From the NCBI RefSeq assembly GCF_037975245.1, contig NC_092573.1, positions 11,564,001 through 11,628,000 on the forward strand: a stretch of 64,000 bases of DNA, given 5' to 3'. Positions 35,706 to 48,675 of the stretch are shown piece by piece (the first letter of the stretch is position 1; every line of letters begins with the position of its first letter). This DNA comes from Apostichopus japonicus (taxonomy: Eukaryota; Echinodermata; Holothuroidea; Aspidochirotida; Stichopodidae). The notes under the pieces are model-generated. The model was not told where the DNA came from. It did no database searches and saw nothing but the letters and a program-made list of their open reading frames with translations. Both the position numbers and the translations under genes were made by a program.

Positions 35706-38700
35706 ATGATTCCAAAGACAATTCTCTTTGGCTTGGTCATCATTTTAATTGCATATTACTATGACCCTATCGTGTGGAAAAGGCTAGTCAAGAAGCTGTT
35801 GAAAGAAGAGCCATGGGAAGTAAGAATTGCAAATGCTTGGGATCAACAAATCACAGAACCACATCTGCAGAAGAAGAGAATTGCTGTTGGGTAAGATTAA
35901 AAGTTTTTTTTTCATATTTGAAATAGAATAAAAACTGATTGTCCAGATTTTGTTCTCAAAGGATATATGACTAAAAGCATAGAATTATATTTTGATAAAT
36001 GTGGTAGCTGCCACTATTTTAAAAACCACTCCGGTCGGTCCAGGCTGCTTACGTACACACCATTTCTAAATATTAAGTTATCTTTTAAACATAAACTGAA
36101 AACATTAACTGAAATATCCAGTATTGCAACTCAAAATGCTATGCTAAATGGTGACACTGCGAAACAAGTTTAAAGATATAGAGTGCAGTTTTCTACACAG
36201 GAAGCATATTATTTTGTCAGAGACAAATTTCAGTGCCAGGTGCAAAAGTGCTGCACAAAATTTGAATGTTAAATGATTATTTCCTGATCTATGTGTAGTT
36301 TGTTTCTTGATAAAAGAGCTGCTTTGCAAATCTCTGAAGCTTATACTGTACTATAGTCTTGTACTGGTAAAGATTTGAATTTTATAAATTATAAGTGATA
36401 CTGTTAAAATGTAATTGCCTACATTAAATAAAGGGATGCATGTACCTCTTCCCACTGACTGGCATCTCCATGACATCACACATTAGACAAAATGGTAGAT
36501 TCGCCCTCACCATCCATCACATGACTGTTTGAATGATTTATCTCACAAACAAAGTAAGACATTTCTCCCCAAGTTTCTGTTCTATTAAACAGGCACATCA
36601 AGGTAGGGTCCCAAGAGATTTGTCCTCAATAGTGTCCTTAAACCCCTCCCCTCCCTTCCCCTTGCATATTCACCCTTACTCAGACCCTCCCTTCTTCCTA
36701 TCGAAATGTCTAAGGTTATATCACTTCAAACGATTATTTAGTAAAGCTCTGTATTATTATTCTCTTCCTCTCAGTGTGAATGTTAATGCTGATTTGATCG
36801 TATCTGGGACAGAGCTCTTTGAAAAGCTGAACCTCCGTCCATCTGGAAAGAGAGAAGACCACTCTGTTTTGAGATCATTAGCTGACCTAGAAGAAACATT
36901 CTCATTTTACTTTGAAAAAGGGGCTGGTGTGGAGAGATTCTTTGCTGATCAAAAGGGATTCAACGACATCCTTCAAGCTGCGCACAATTTGAAAGAAAAA
37001 CATGTAAGCTTTAGCTAACTATTTGGATGTTTTACCTGATAAATATTTCATTTTTTGTTGAAAAGTTTTTCAAACATGAAGATCATATATTTCTCTTGAA
37101 CTCATCAGAAAGGAAACCTCCATGTGAAAGGCATGACATCAAATTGTTGAATGCAATATGGTATAAAGTATGGTATTAAATGTTTTAATGTTACTTGCTG
37201 AACATTGCAGAGCATAGCATATCTAGAAAAGAAAGGAAAATATTGACACTGAATCACAAACAGAGGCAATTCAAGTTAAAGAAGTGTTCATGATATGCTG
37301 CATGTGTCAAAATTGTATTGCAATCAGTGACAATAGTATCCTATTGATTTTTTATAAGGCCACTATTTAAAAAAAATATAAAAAACAAGTTTGGAATTAC
37401 TTTCCTAATTTGTCACTAAAGCATAAAAAACCTCTGAAATAATGTTCGCTACCGTAAATCTTAGAAATACAAAAACTACAGTCAAAGAATATTCTGGTGG
37501 CTGTTGTTCCATTTGTTAGTCATCACAATGCCAAAATCCCATCCTAACAGCATTTTGTGTTGTGGACAAGAAATGTATTTAAAAACTTTGTTGAAAGCAT
37601 CTGGCAATCATAGAGTTATTTGTTGTCGGCATGTCAATTGAGCTATACTAAAAACAAATAGTCTGTTTCTTCTTTATAATGTACAAATCATTTACCACTG
37701 AAGAAAATTGTACGGCAAGATAGATCAACAGAAAAGAGTTTGGAGAACATCTGCCCCCAATGACAACACAGACACCCTAACTGTGATCCACTTTTTGGAG
37801 TAGAGAACTTAAAAATAGTTTACATGCAATGATTCAAACAACTGTATGTAGTAATTAATAAGTAATTAGATGGTGTTTTCAAATTACAGACTGCAGAATA
37901 TATATCCCTTTAATGAAGATTGGAACCTGTATATAAAGACAAAGTTCCTGAAATTTCCAATCTAATCTTATTTGTACTTATCATGTGATAATGAGGAGGG
38001 AAAAAACAGTGTCTCAGGGACAATGGTTTTACACATGAATGGGGTGTTGTTAATTGCTTACTAATTGACTTATAATTAGATGACAATCCTAGTGGAGAAC
38101 TTGCTGTTTAATCAATCAAGGTCTTACTGTATTTTAAATAAGACTCTTATAATAAACATGATAAACCTCCTCAATATTTTTTTTCAAAACTCAGATTGCT
38201 ATTTTAATTTATACACATTTCTATTAGCGACCATGCTTTTCGACCATGAAAGATTCACCTGGTTCTTAAAAATTTTGAAAATCCAACCATGAACCATGCT
38301 TTGACTTTCACATTTGAAGGTTTTATTGTTTTTATTTGTTTTTAATGTTTGAAAGTGAAGGATATCATCATCTCATTATCAATAAATCTGATGAAGATTA
38401 AGGACAAGAAATAATTCACTTCATCTTATTATCCTCTCTTTAATTATTTTATGGTTTCACAGTATTTTGTTGGCGGAAATGCTGCTTTAATTGCACTGAC
38501 GATTGCATCATCATTCCCTGACGTAGAGGTACGTTGATTCAGTTTCAGTTTATTCTCTATATATCCTTGTTTGCGGTATGAGAGACTTTTGTATAATCTT
38601 TTACACTGACAATAACAATTACAAGAATTCAAAGCAAGAAAGAAACCAAAAGGGCATATAAAACAAAGAAGATATGAAAATGTATGAAAAGTTGAAATTA

Positions 38701-41700
38701 CCAAACAAACTTAATGATACCACCGACGGACTCTATGACGTGAAAGTATGTTTGTTTCTGCTAGAAAATACACAAATAATATTCTCAGTAAGATGATTGG
38801 CTCCAACCCTTACACTATTAACTAGGTTTAATGCAGGTGGGATAAATTGAATAGTTTTTAGAACTTTATCACTAAATAACCTTTGGTTAACCATTAACTT
38901 TAATTCCAGTTTGGAAGAGTTCATTCATTTTTGCTCTTCTGTTAAACCACATGTGGGGGCAAATCGAGGCCTGAGGGCTGCCCACCGCTCTTCATTGTAA
39001 TCTCTGTGGTTTTAGGTGGTTTAGGTTTTAAGAACTCTATTATGACATTAAAACCTTACAACATGGAATAAAACATGTTAATATGTGTTTACTATCAGGA
39101 GTTTGTATACTTAAGTCCACATATTCCCAAGTCGAACCTGACTCTCTTGTTAGCCTATTAAACTTTGTAACCTGTAATATTTTCACAGCTCGAGTATGGT
39201 CACCAATATATCCAGCCCTGCCTTCCAAGCTCACGCCTAAGGACTCACTATGTCACAATTTAATTCAGTTTTTAGTGTTGTATATGAGGAATATTAGTAT
39301 GTTTAGTTTGCAAATTCCTAAAGAAAGAGTTTAGCCTAATCTCATATAATGAATTAAAAATGAAGTTTTGTTTCTTTTGTTTTTTCTTTACATTTGTTTT
39401 AGATTCTCCTTATAGGTCCAACAGGACCTAAAGTACAATCCTTGCTGTCATCAAACATCAGGACCCCAGCCAGCAGCAGGAGAGAACAAGACGAGGTTCA
39501 TCTCATATTAGAATATTCCAAGGGGGAGGTGTGGGGTGATGCAGTGACCCCCGTGGCCACCAGGTTTATCACCTCTCACGATATTGCTAATTCTGAGATG
39601 GAAGCCTTGGCTGGATTCGCAGAGAACGTTCAAGGTTATTTCAAGTTAAAAGTAGCCTAAAGTTTGGTTTTACCTTAAAGGTTAGGTTTAGGTTAGTGAA
39701 TCTCAAAGGGTTAGGAAGACAAACAGAATATCATATGTAAACCAGATCCATGAGGTGGATCATAGATGAACACAGGCTTATATATTTTCCTGTTCAATGA
39801 ATATTCAGAGAATCACAAGCAGGTGTGTTAACTGGCGCATACATTCCTGCTCACAGGACTGCCATTTAACTTCCCCATTTTGATGGATGATAGTGTACCT
39901 CAGCGTCTCACCACTTTCCTCAAGTTCCTGATTCACTACTGCTTTGAAATTTATTGGATCCTACCAAAGAATATTTTGGTTATTTTTTGGGCATAAATGT
40001 ATAAATTTGAACTTGTAATCTAACATAATCTCCAGGTTTATCATTTATCTCTCAAATATCAATGAGGAAAGGATAATATAATTGCAATTATCTGGAAAAC
40101 AAAAAATGTCTGGACAAGATATTCCTAAACATACAGTACCCTTTCAAGCACATGTGATTTGTTGTGTTACACACCTCATTATTAATTCTAAATATTATTA
40201 ATTCTAAATATTTTGAAATGTTCTTTTTTTTTTTTTTAATTTTGCAATGAAAAAAGTTGCTTTCATACTAAGGTATTCTTAAAGGGAATTAACACAATGA
40301 ACAAGGCATAAAATAATCCCTTCCTACTCCTCCCTCCTCTCCCTCCCTCCTTCCCTCTCTTCTGTACCCTTCCCCCTCTAGTGTCCCTCCATTCACCCAT
40401 TCAAGACATTTCAAGACAAAGCTTGCAGTAAATGGCCTACGTCGTTTCTTTGATTCTGTGCTACCGGAGATTACTGGAAATAATATCCTTCTCTTTGTTC
40501 CTTATGACTATTTAGATATCAAAATACATTCTTCATTCATTTGCAACAATTTCTTTATTTTGGTTTCATTAGAAAGAAACACATTCAAGGTCTGTTTTTT
40601 TGTTTGGCAATTCATTAGTCAAGTTACAGGTATGACCTTTCACCTGTTTTCATTTTCTTTTTTAATCTTTCTGTTTTTCTTCTTTTTTCCAGCTTTCAAT
40701 CCAGATGTTGTTGTATTTTCTGGACTTCATCTCTTGGACGGACAGGAACCAGAATTTCAAGCGCAAAGAATATCAAACCTCTTGGACCAACTTGACCAAT
40801 TGCCGAAACATATACCGGTACATCTGGAATTGGCTAGCATGGCTGATAAAAATCTGGTCACCCAGTTGTTTTCTCAGGTAAATTGATTTTTTTAGGCCAA
40901 ATGGTTTCAGTACATAGTATATATTCAATTTTAAAATGGTCCATTTTCATATTTGGATTTAATTCTGTTATGTGGTTTGACAACAGTTGAGCAAAATTAA
41001 GCGTTCGATGGTTTATTCGTTTAATACCGAATTTGTTGCTTCAGTGCTGACTTTCATCAGAACTTTGTCATCCTTGAGAAAAAAAGAAAAGACACTAGTC
41101 TTCTTCTCGACTAGTACTAAGCTAAAATTGGTAATCGTCTTCTCGTGTTCATTGCTGACTGTGGCGACGAATATGTCATAATATGGTAGTACTGTAGTTA
41201 CCATAGGTTGCCACTAAATGAAAGCTAAGTTTCCTGGAAACCTGACAAATGGTTAATACTGTAGTCCATGAAGATTGCTGTTGGAAAGATATAATTAATC
41301 ATAAACCTCAAACATTTCAAACTATACTATGACTATTCCTAATGACTTTGTAAACAGAGGAAATTGGCTACTTCAATAACGGTGTTGGCCGGCTCAGTGC
41401 CAGGTCTTTACAGCAAGTTATTATGTGTAAGCAGTGTCATTTAATAGCATGCTTGCTTAAAAAAAAAAAATTCTTTTGGTTTCATGATTTACCATTTTTT
41501 GTTTCCAATTTTGATGCCAGGTTGTTGGTCAAGTCCACTCCTTAGGTCTAAATGAACAAGAGTTATCACTCATCGCAAAGGTTACAGGGTTGGCCAACGA
41601 CCTTGCGGTCACCAAAGGTCATCCAGAAATACCGCAGGTGGCCGACATCCTGGTCGCATTACTTCGCAGCAAGAGGAAAAGTACACTGACCCGCATACAC

Positions 41701-42054
41701 TTTCATTGTCTAACGTATCACATTATAGCTACGAGAAAAGGCTCGTGGTCCAACACAGCATCGGCAGTGGCCGCCGGTACCAGAGTTGCCGGAATGCAAG
41801 CCTGTCAGGACGAGACCATCGTCCCTGACAAGGTGGAGTTGAGAGTACCCAAAAGGGCCATCGCCATCAGTGATTCACCCATGCATGGCGATAGATTGCA
41901 GTTCCAGCCAGATAAACCGACACTCAAGTGGGAAATAAGCAATATAGAAATTTATTTCAGTCCAGTCTTAGTATGTAAGGAACCGTTAAAAACCGTGGGT
42001 TTAGGCGACGCCATCTCAGGTACGGGACTCGTTTACTCAGATTTTGTGAGTTGA
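35706..42054 (+). CDS. ADPGK: ADP-dependent glucokinase
   Basis: Six coding exons join in phase: 35706..35890, 36775..37003, 38463..38528, 39403..39634, 40693..40877 and 41521..42054, giving 476 aa (human about 497). The enzyme phosphorylates glucose with ADP as donor and is an ER-bound member of the ribokinase fold. Evidence in order: N-terminal membrane anchor (residues 4-18, KTILFGLVIILIAYY); RIAVGVNVNADLIVSG; GKREDHSVLRS; YFVGGNAALIA; GPTGPK; DEVHLILEY; FSGLHLLDGQE; IPVHLELASMADK; SLGLNEQELSL; TRIHFHCLTYHIIAT; and TVGLGDAISGTGLVYSD, whose Asp462 is the catalytic base of the GXGD motif. All of these match vertebrate ADPGK. The ATG at 35706 lies 28 bases into an exon with an acceptor at 35678, so a non-coding first exon is expected upstream. 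The exon 5 donor (caag/gttatt) is weak but is required by phase. Confidence 0.96.
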
Positions 42055-44237
42055 TTTTGACTCACGCTAGTTTCAAAGTTTTTTTAAATGATCAGAAAAA
42101 GTATTGCAGAAGTTTTAAAAAGGATTGTTCTGAGGTTCATGGTGTTGGAATATTCTGCTGTCAAATTTTCTGTATCATTATATGGAAATACATCCTGATA
42201 GAATTTTGTATTTATAAGATATGATTTTTTTTTAACGTTGTACAATAGTATCTGGCAACAGCAGTGTGTGGACCATTATCATAGTAACTGAGCTAAGATT
42301 ATATTTTTCTGCTTCTAATAATGCACAAATAATTTACTCACAGAGATAGATAATTCTCTTACAAAAGTTTCTCATTTAGACAAATCCATTTTAGGTTAGA
42401 CAGGACTGCAATCACTTCAGTGTCTTACTTTTCAAGGAGAATATAATATCTTGTTTTTAATTGTAAGGAAAGATTTTTGAGAAACAAAAAAAAACATTTA
42501 GCCATGATGATGTTATAGACATATCAATATTTCCTGGAGTAGAGAATGGTTTAACTGGCAAATGTTATGATCATTTCACAGTGTCATATTTGGATATTGA
42601 GATGGGGTTTCATATTTTAGAGTGTTGGATGTCTTGGTCTTTATATGCCCCACTTAATCTTTGAATTAAATATGTGGTACATTTGCATGGATCATTAAAC
42701 CAGATTGTAAAGACGAGAAGAATGTAACATTGGCCTAATCAGTAGTTTTGTGGCCATACTTGCCCAGGTATTATTATTGCCAGTAGGATACAATTAAGTA
42801 TTACAAGTGTTAAGGTCCTCACTGCAACTAGATTGTTTACATAGCTTACATTCTGTAAGACATAGTATGTTGCATCTCTTCAAGTGAAGTGGAAGGGAGT
42901 GGAAGGATTGGTCTCTTGCCTCTTTGTGACTGGTCCCAGGCCCTTCCTTATGTTTGGTTAATGGTTTAGATTAGTCTTGCTATAAGTTTCAGGTGCTCAT
43001 TTTCATTTTATTAAAGAATGGTGTTAGTACAGGCTTCAAATGTTATAACATATCAGCAGTAGGTCTGTGGCATTGGAAAGGAAAGGTAATCACGAAAAAG
43101 AAAGATATTAATGGCATTCCGGAAAAGTGATTTTGTTTCATAAATGAGGAGTTAAGGTAAATTCACACACAATTGCGAACAAATAGAACTGATATATGAG
43201 AAGAAATACTTCATGCCAATATCTAATTCCAGTCTACTAATTCAACTGGAACTGAATGACAGCTTTTCCAGCTGAGCTTTCACGGTTAGTTTTACCAATT
43301 TTTGCACAAAATTAATTGAACTGGGTTTTCAGGGCAAGATCTAACACCATGATTTTCCTATAAGAAAGGCTGGCATAATAATCTTTATGTAAAGAAAAAT
43401 GCAGCGTTTGTATTGGATTCTCAATATTTAGGTTACAAGTTAATGAATACAAAAAAATTTAGACTGGAAATTTTAGGTTACAGTGAGGTTGTTTAGGTCA
43501 TTAAAGATATTTGCATTTTAGATTATTCTGAGGCTGTAACTTGCAGAAAAACTACTCTGCATTGGTATATCTTGGTCAGAACCCACACTACTTTTAAAGG
43601 GAGTGGTGGCATTTTGAGGATCTCTGAGTGTTTTAGAGGTTCTGTTTGCTGGGGACTGATTTAATCCTGGAACATTTCACAAAACCCCAGGACTGTCCCT
43701 GGAAATTTGGAATGTCTGGTCACCTCATTTTTAAGAGTATTTTGTTTTAATATTCTAAAGTGTTTAGGTAAACTGTTTATTACCTTGTGTAAAGTACATT
43801 TCCTTTACCGACTTAATATCATGGAACAAAATTGTAACAAAGCAAAATGCAACTTAAATGATGTTATAACACCATCTAAGTGGTTAAATTCTTTTTCTTT
43901 TCTATCAAAATGTGCCTTTATTTTATTGTCCTATTATCTGGAATACCCATCAATAATTGAAATAGTGTGCTATGTGTGTTTTAATATGCCCTATAATGCA
44001 ATTTTTATTGTAGAAAGAAAGATGGCACTCTATAACATACTCTGAAACTTGTCAGTTATTTCATAACTCATTTCTCAAGAGGAAATATAGATATTGTAAA
44101 TCATGGCAAGTACATCAAAGATAGAAAATGTTTGTGACAACAACATTGTGGTCACAGAATGTTTGACCATTGACGGACCTGGGATCTGACCTCCGATGCT
44201 TGATGTGTCCGAGCTGGAAATGTTTCCAAACACCAGG
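42055..44237. other. ADPGK 3' flank, no further gene seen
   Basis: Probably holds the ADPGK 3' UTR and intergenic DNA. AT-rich, with no recognised exon or transposon end. Confidence 0.5.
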
Positions 44238-46019
44238 CTATAGACCGGCAGCCCAGAGCACTTTGATCAAACGAACGAGGTACCAATATCTGAGTATTGG
44301 AACATTTGTGGAAAAACCCAGTATATCCAAAAGTGGACGTCTGCCGTGGTCGCTCTGCTGCATGTGGCCCATGGGGCCGGTTAAAGGGGGCCAAAAAATG
44401 CATCTGATCAAACGAACGAGGTACCACTTGAAACCAATGTCAACTTAATGCATGAATGCCACATAGTACTGAATGGCCCATGACAGACAAATTTTCTGCT
44501 GCAAAGGGCCCGCCAGACGCCCCAAAAGGGCCCCTAAAAATGCATCTGATCAAACGAACGAGGTACCACTTGAAACCAATGTCAACTTAATGCATGAATG
44601 CCACAAAGTAATGAATGGCCCATGCCAGACAAATTTTCTGCTGCTAAGGGCCCGCCAGACGCCCCCAAATATGGCCCAAATGCCCATTATCGTAGCATTG
44701 ACCCAGATTAAATATGCAAGGTACCACTCAAAACCGGTTTGGAATGTTCGGGTTGACCTTACAGACTATGGAAATAATCATGCCAGACAAATTTTCTGCT
44801 ACAAAGGGCCCGCCAGACGCCCCAAAAGGGCCCCTTAAAATGAATTTGATCAAACGAACGAGGTACCACTTGAAACCAATGTCAACTTAATGCATGAATG
44901 CCACAAAGTAATGAATGGCCCATGCCAGACAAATTTTCTACTGCTAAGGGCCCTCCAGACGCCCCCAAATATGGCCCAAATGCCCATTATCGTAGCATTG
45001 ACCCAGATTAAATATGCAAGGTACTACTCAAAACCGGTTTAGAATGTTCGGGTTGATCTTACAGACTATGCAAATAATCATGCCAGACAAATTTTCTGCT
45101 ACAAAGGGGCCAACAGACACACTAAAAAAAAGGGCCCCCAAATGGCCTATGATCAATCATAGTTGGTACCACAAAAAAACCAATATCAAATGCAAAGGTA
45201 CTTTCCACAGATTAAAGAACTGCCAATGCAAGACAAATTTTCTTCTGCATAGGTCCCACCAGATAGAAAGAATAGGTTGCCCAATGCGGCCCTATATGGG
45301 CCTAATGGATTGTATATTGATGCAGAATATATGTGCCTTGTGACATGACATTTGTAACATTCCACAGAGTAAAGAAATGCCAATGCAATACAAATTTTCT
45401 TCTGCAAAAGGCCCTCCACATGTAAAAGAAATATGCAGTTTAAATAGTTAAGATGCCACAAGAAACCAATCTATAACAATCAAGAACATCCTGAATTATT
45501 CAAATTCCTTCCCGCTACATAGGCCAATGGAATAATGAGATTAGTATACTAGTAGGTGTATCAATTACTGAACATTTCATTGAGCAAAACAAAAATGACG
45601 CGAACTCAGTCTTTGAGGGAGATCCTGACAGTTATAATGCATTCTCAAATCCATTCTTGTTCCTTTTATCTATTCTTTTTCCTTTTATCCAGTCAGTACT
45701 TTGTATCGTGAGCAGTGTTTAACTTGACAGTTACTTTGTTTCGCTGGAAACACTGGAGCAGATTAAAATCAGTTTATGTATTGTAAATAAGAAACCAAAA
45801 ATCATTTTGTATCTTAAAACACTGTGTTTACGTTAGCATTGTAAATCTACAAAGTTTAAAATCTTGAGAAAGAACGCTTAAGTGTCATCTTAAGACATAC
45901 ATGTAGTCGAACAAAAGAGATTGTTTTGTTTCTTAAGCTCAGACAAAGAAACAATTATCAAACAGTGGTGAAAATGCTTTATAACGTGTACTTAACGATA
46001 AAGGTTTGGGTTGAAAGTA

Positions 46020-46112
46020 ATGCTTCAATTATGTATCTTTTAAAAACCATATTGGACAGTTTCAAGTTGAAACTGTCCAATATGGTTTTTAAAAGATACA
46101 TAATTGAAGCAT
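46020..46112. repeat. Perfect palindrome, 46-bp arms, 1-base spacer
   Basis: The left arm 46020-46065 (atgcttcaattatgtatctt ... gacagtttcaa) is the exact reverse complement of 46067-46112. The sole spacer base is 46066. It could extrude as a cruciform or produce a near-perfect RNA hairpin. Confidence 0.97.
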
Positions 46113-46668
46113 AGAAATGTATATGTACCTTTATGCTAGGTACACTCTTTAAAGGACTTAAAATGCTAAGATTGAACAAACAAATACTGATATCACCACG
46201 TATGACTCCATTCCCTGATACAAAATATAAAATGAGTAATTGGCGTATATTACTCCATCTTGGTCTTTTAGAACTTCCATCATGACACTAATTCAATTCG
46301 AATAGCTTGTAACAAGTCCAACAAATAGATGTGGCATCCATTTTTCAGAAATATGAATGCTAGATGAGGGTTTTTGTTTTCATCTATGAAGGGATCTTTT
46401 ACCTTTGAAGAAAGTCATCTTGCTAGTTTAAAATGTACTAAAATCATAATTGGCAAAGATAGTAACAAAAGATCATTATGTGATTACTCTGAACATGACA
46501 CATGTTAGGTTCGAAGTATAAGAACTGAGAATTCATGTCTCTTGACAGTGATTAAACACTGGAGTGTGTGCATTGTAAAAAGACACTGCATTTGCCATTC
46601 AGACAGATCTCTAAGTTTATGAAAATTAAGTATTCCCATGAACTTGATTCTAAAAAGACAATGGAAGC

Positions 46669-46920
46669 TCAAATCAATGTTTCATTGTCGGAGTCATCAC
46701 TCCAAGATGGTTCAGTACTTGAATCATCGCCATCAAACTCGGAAGCCACGTCTGGTCGGCTACTTTGAAAACCTTCGCTCAGTTCCCCCTCTTGGAATAG
46801 ATGATCTGGGAGAGCCGGTCCCTCAAACCAGTCAGGGCTGTAGCACCCATTCTTGCTCTTCCAACCGTAGTTCTGTGGATCCAAGCCAGGCAAGACTCTT
46901 CCTCAGAGTGTTAGACTTAT
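46669..46920 (-). pseudogene. Decayed C-terminal coding remnant in the foldback core
   Basis: Minus-strand frames give TLRKSLAWLG and, one frame over, LDPQNYGWKSKNGCYSPDWF followed by EGPALPDHLF and an acidic Ser/Asp-rich end (DSSTEPSWSDDSDNETLI). The order 'WLG...LDPxxxGWxxxxGxxxPxWxxGPxLP' resembles the C-terminal part of a repetitive invertebrate protein family often followed by Cys-rich CXC segments. I recall this only as a pattern, and the function is unknown. A frameshift between the two pieces and the lack of a start show decay. Confidence 0.35.
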
Positions 46921-48675
46921 AATGTGGGGAACTGTAATTTTTGCCCAGGCCAGCAAATCCCAAAATATTTAGAGGCTTAGGTGAAAGTGTTATCTTTACT
47001 TTGCTTAGAGCAGCGAATAGCTAAATAAGATAAAACACTGGTCTTGTGTACAGTAACTCCAATTTATGCTGGAAACAATATAATCATGAGCTTGAAATGT
47101 CATGTTACAAGGCACATATATCCAATTCTTTAGACCCATATATAGGGCCACATTGGGCCACCTATTCTTTCTATCTGGTGGGACCTGTGCAGAAGAAAAT
47201 TTGTCTTGCATTGGCAGTTCTTTACTCTGTGGAAAGTACCTTTGCATTTAATATTGTTTTTGTGTGGATCCAAACCGGTTTTGAGTGGTATCTTGCATAT
47301 TTAATCTGGGTCAATGCTACGATAATGGGCATTTTGGGCCATATTTGGGGGCGTCTGGCGGGCCCTTAGCAGCAGAAAATTTGTCTGGCATAGGCCATTC
47401 AGTACTTTGTGGCATTCATGCATTAAGTTGACATTGGTTTCAAGTGGTACCTCGTTCGTTTGATCAAATGCATTTTTATGGGCCCTTTTGGGGCGTCTGG
47501 CGGGCCCTTTGTAGCAGAAAATTTGTCTGGCATGATGATTTCCATAGTCTGTAAGATCAACCCGAACATTCCAAACCGATTTTGAGTGGTACCTTGCATA
47601 TTTAATCTGGGTCAATGCTACGCTAATGGGCATTTGGGCCATATTTGGGGGCGTCTGGCGGGCCCTTAACAGTAGAAAATTTGTCTGGCATGGGCCATTC
47701 AGTACTTTGTGGCATTCATGCATTAAGTTGACATTGGTTTCAAGTAGTACCTCGTTCGTTTGATCAGATGCATTTTTTATGGGCCCTTTTGGGGCGTCTG
47801 GCGGGCCTTTGTAGCAGAAAATTTGTCTGGCATGAGGATTTCCATAGTCTGTAAGATCAACCCGAACATTCCAAACCGGTTTTGAGTGGTACCTTGCATA
47901 TTTAATCTGGGTCAATGCTACGTTAATGGGCATTTGGGCCATATTTGGGGGCGTCTGGTGGGCCCTTAGCAGCAGAAAATTTGTCTGGCATAGGCCATTC
48001 AGTACTTTGTGGCATTCATGCATTAAGTTGACATTGGTTTCAAGTGGTACCTCGTTCGTTTGATCAAATTCATTTTAAGGGGCCCTTTTGGGGCGTCTGG
48101 CGGGCCCTTTGTAGCAGAAAATTTGTCTGGCATGATTATTTCCATAGTCTGTAAGGTCAACCCGAACATTCCAAACCGGTTTTGAGTGGTACCTTGCATA
48201 TTTAATCTGGGTCAATGCTACGATAATGGGCATTTGGGCCATATTTGGGGGCGTCTGGCGGGCCCTTAGCAGCAGAAAATTTGTCTGGCATGGGCCATTC
48301 ATTACTTTGTGGCATTCATGCATTAAGTTGACATTGGTTTCAAGTGGTACCTCGTTCGTTTGATCAGATGCATTTTTAGGGGCCCTTTTGGGGCGTCTGG
48401 CGGGCCCTTTGCAGCAGAAAATTTGTCTGTCATGGGCCATTCAGTACTATGTGGCATTCATGCATTAAGTTGACATTGGTTTCAAGTGGTACCTCGTTCG
48501 TTTGATCAGATGCATTTTTTGGCCCCCTTTAACCGGCCCCATGGGCCACATGCAGCAGAGCGACCACGGCAGACGTCCACTTTTGGATATACTGGGTTTT
48601 TCCACAAATGTTCCAATACTCAGATATTGGTACCTCGTTCGTTTGATCAAAGTGCTCTGGGCTGCCGGTCTACTA

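Larger units (their letters stand above)
44238..48675. mobile_element. Foldback-like element with long repeat-built inverted arms
   Basis: The outer ends TAGACCGGCAGCCCAGAGC (44238) and, reversed, the same at 48675 start arms of about 1.1 kb (44238-45355) and 1.6 kb (47094-48675). Both are flanked by cta, a possible 3-bp target duplication. The arms consist of 300-bp tandem units; landmarks in the right arm fall at 47491, 47792, 48091 and 48391. Each unit is itself a diverged dimer of about 142 + 158 bp, both halves opening with ggcgtctggcgggccctt and agcagaaaatttgtctggca. Arms differ in unit number. The 1.7-kb core holds a palindrome at 46020-46112 and a coding remnant near 46669-46920. Resembles Drosophila FB/Galileo-type foldback elements in form; the superfamily is not established. 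Confidence 0.85.
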
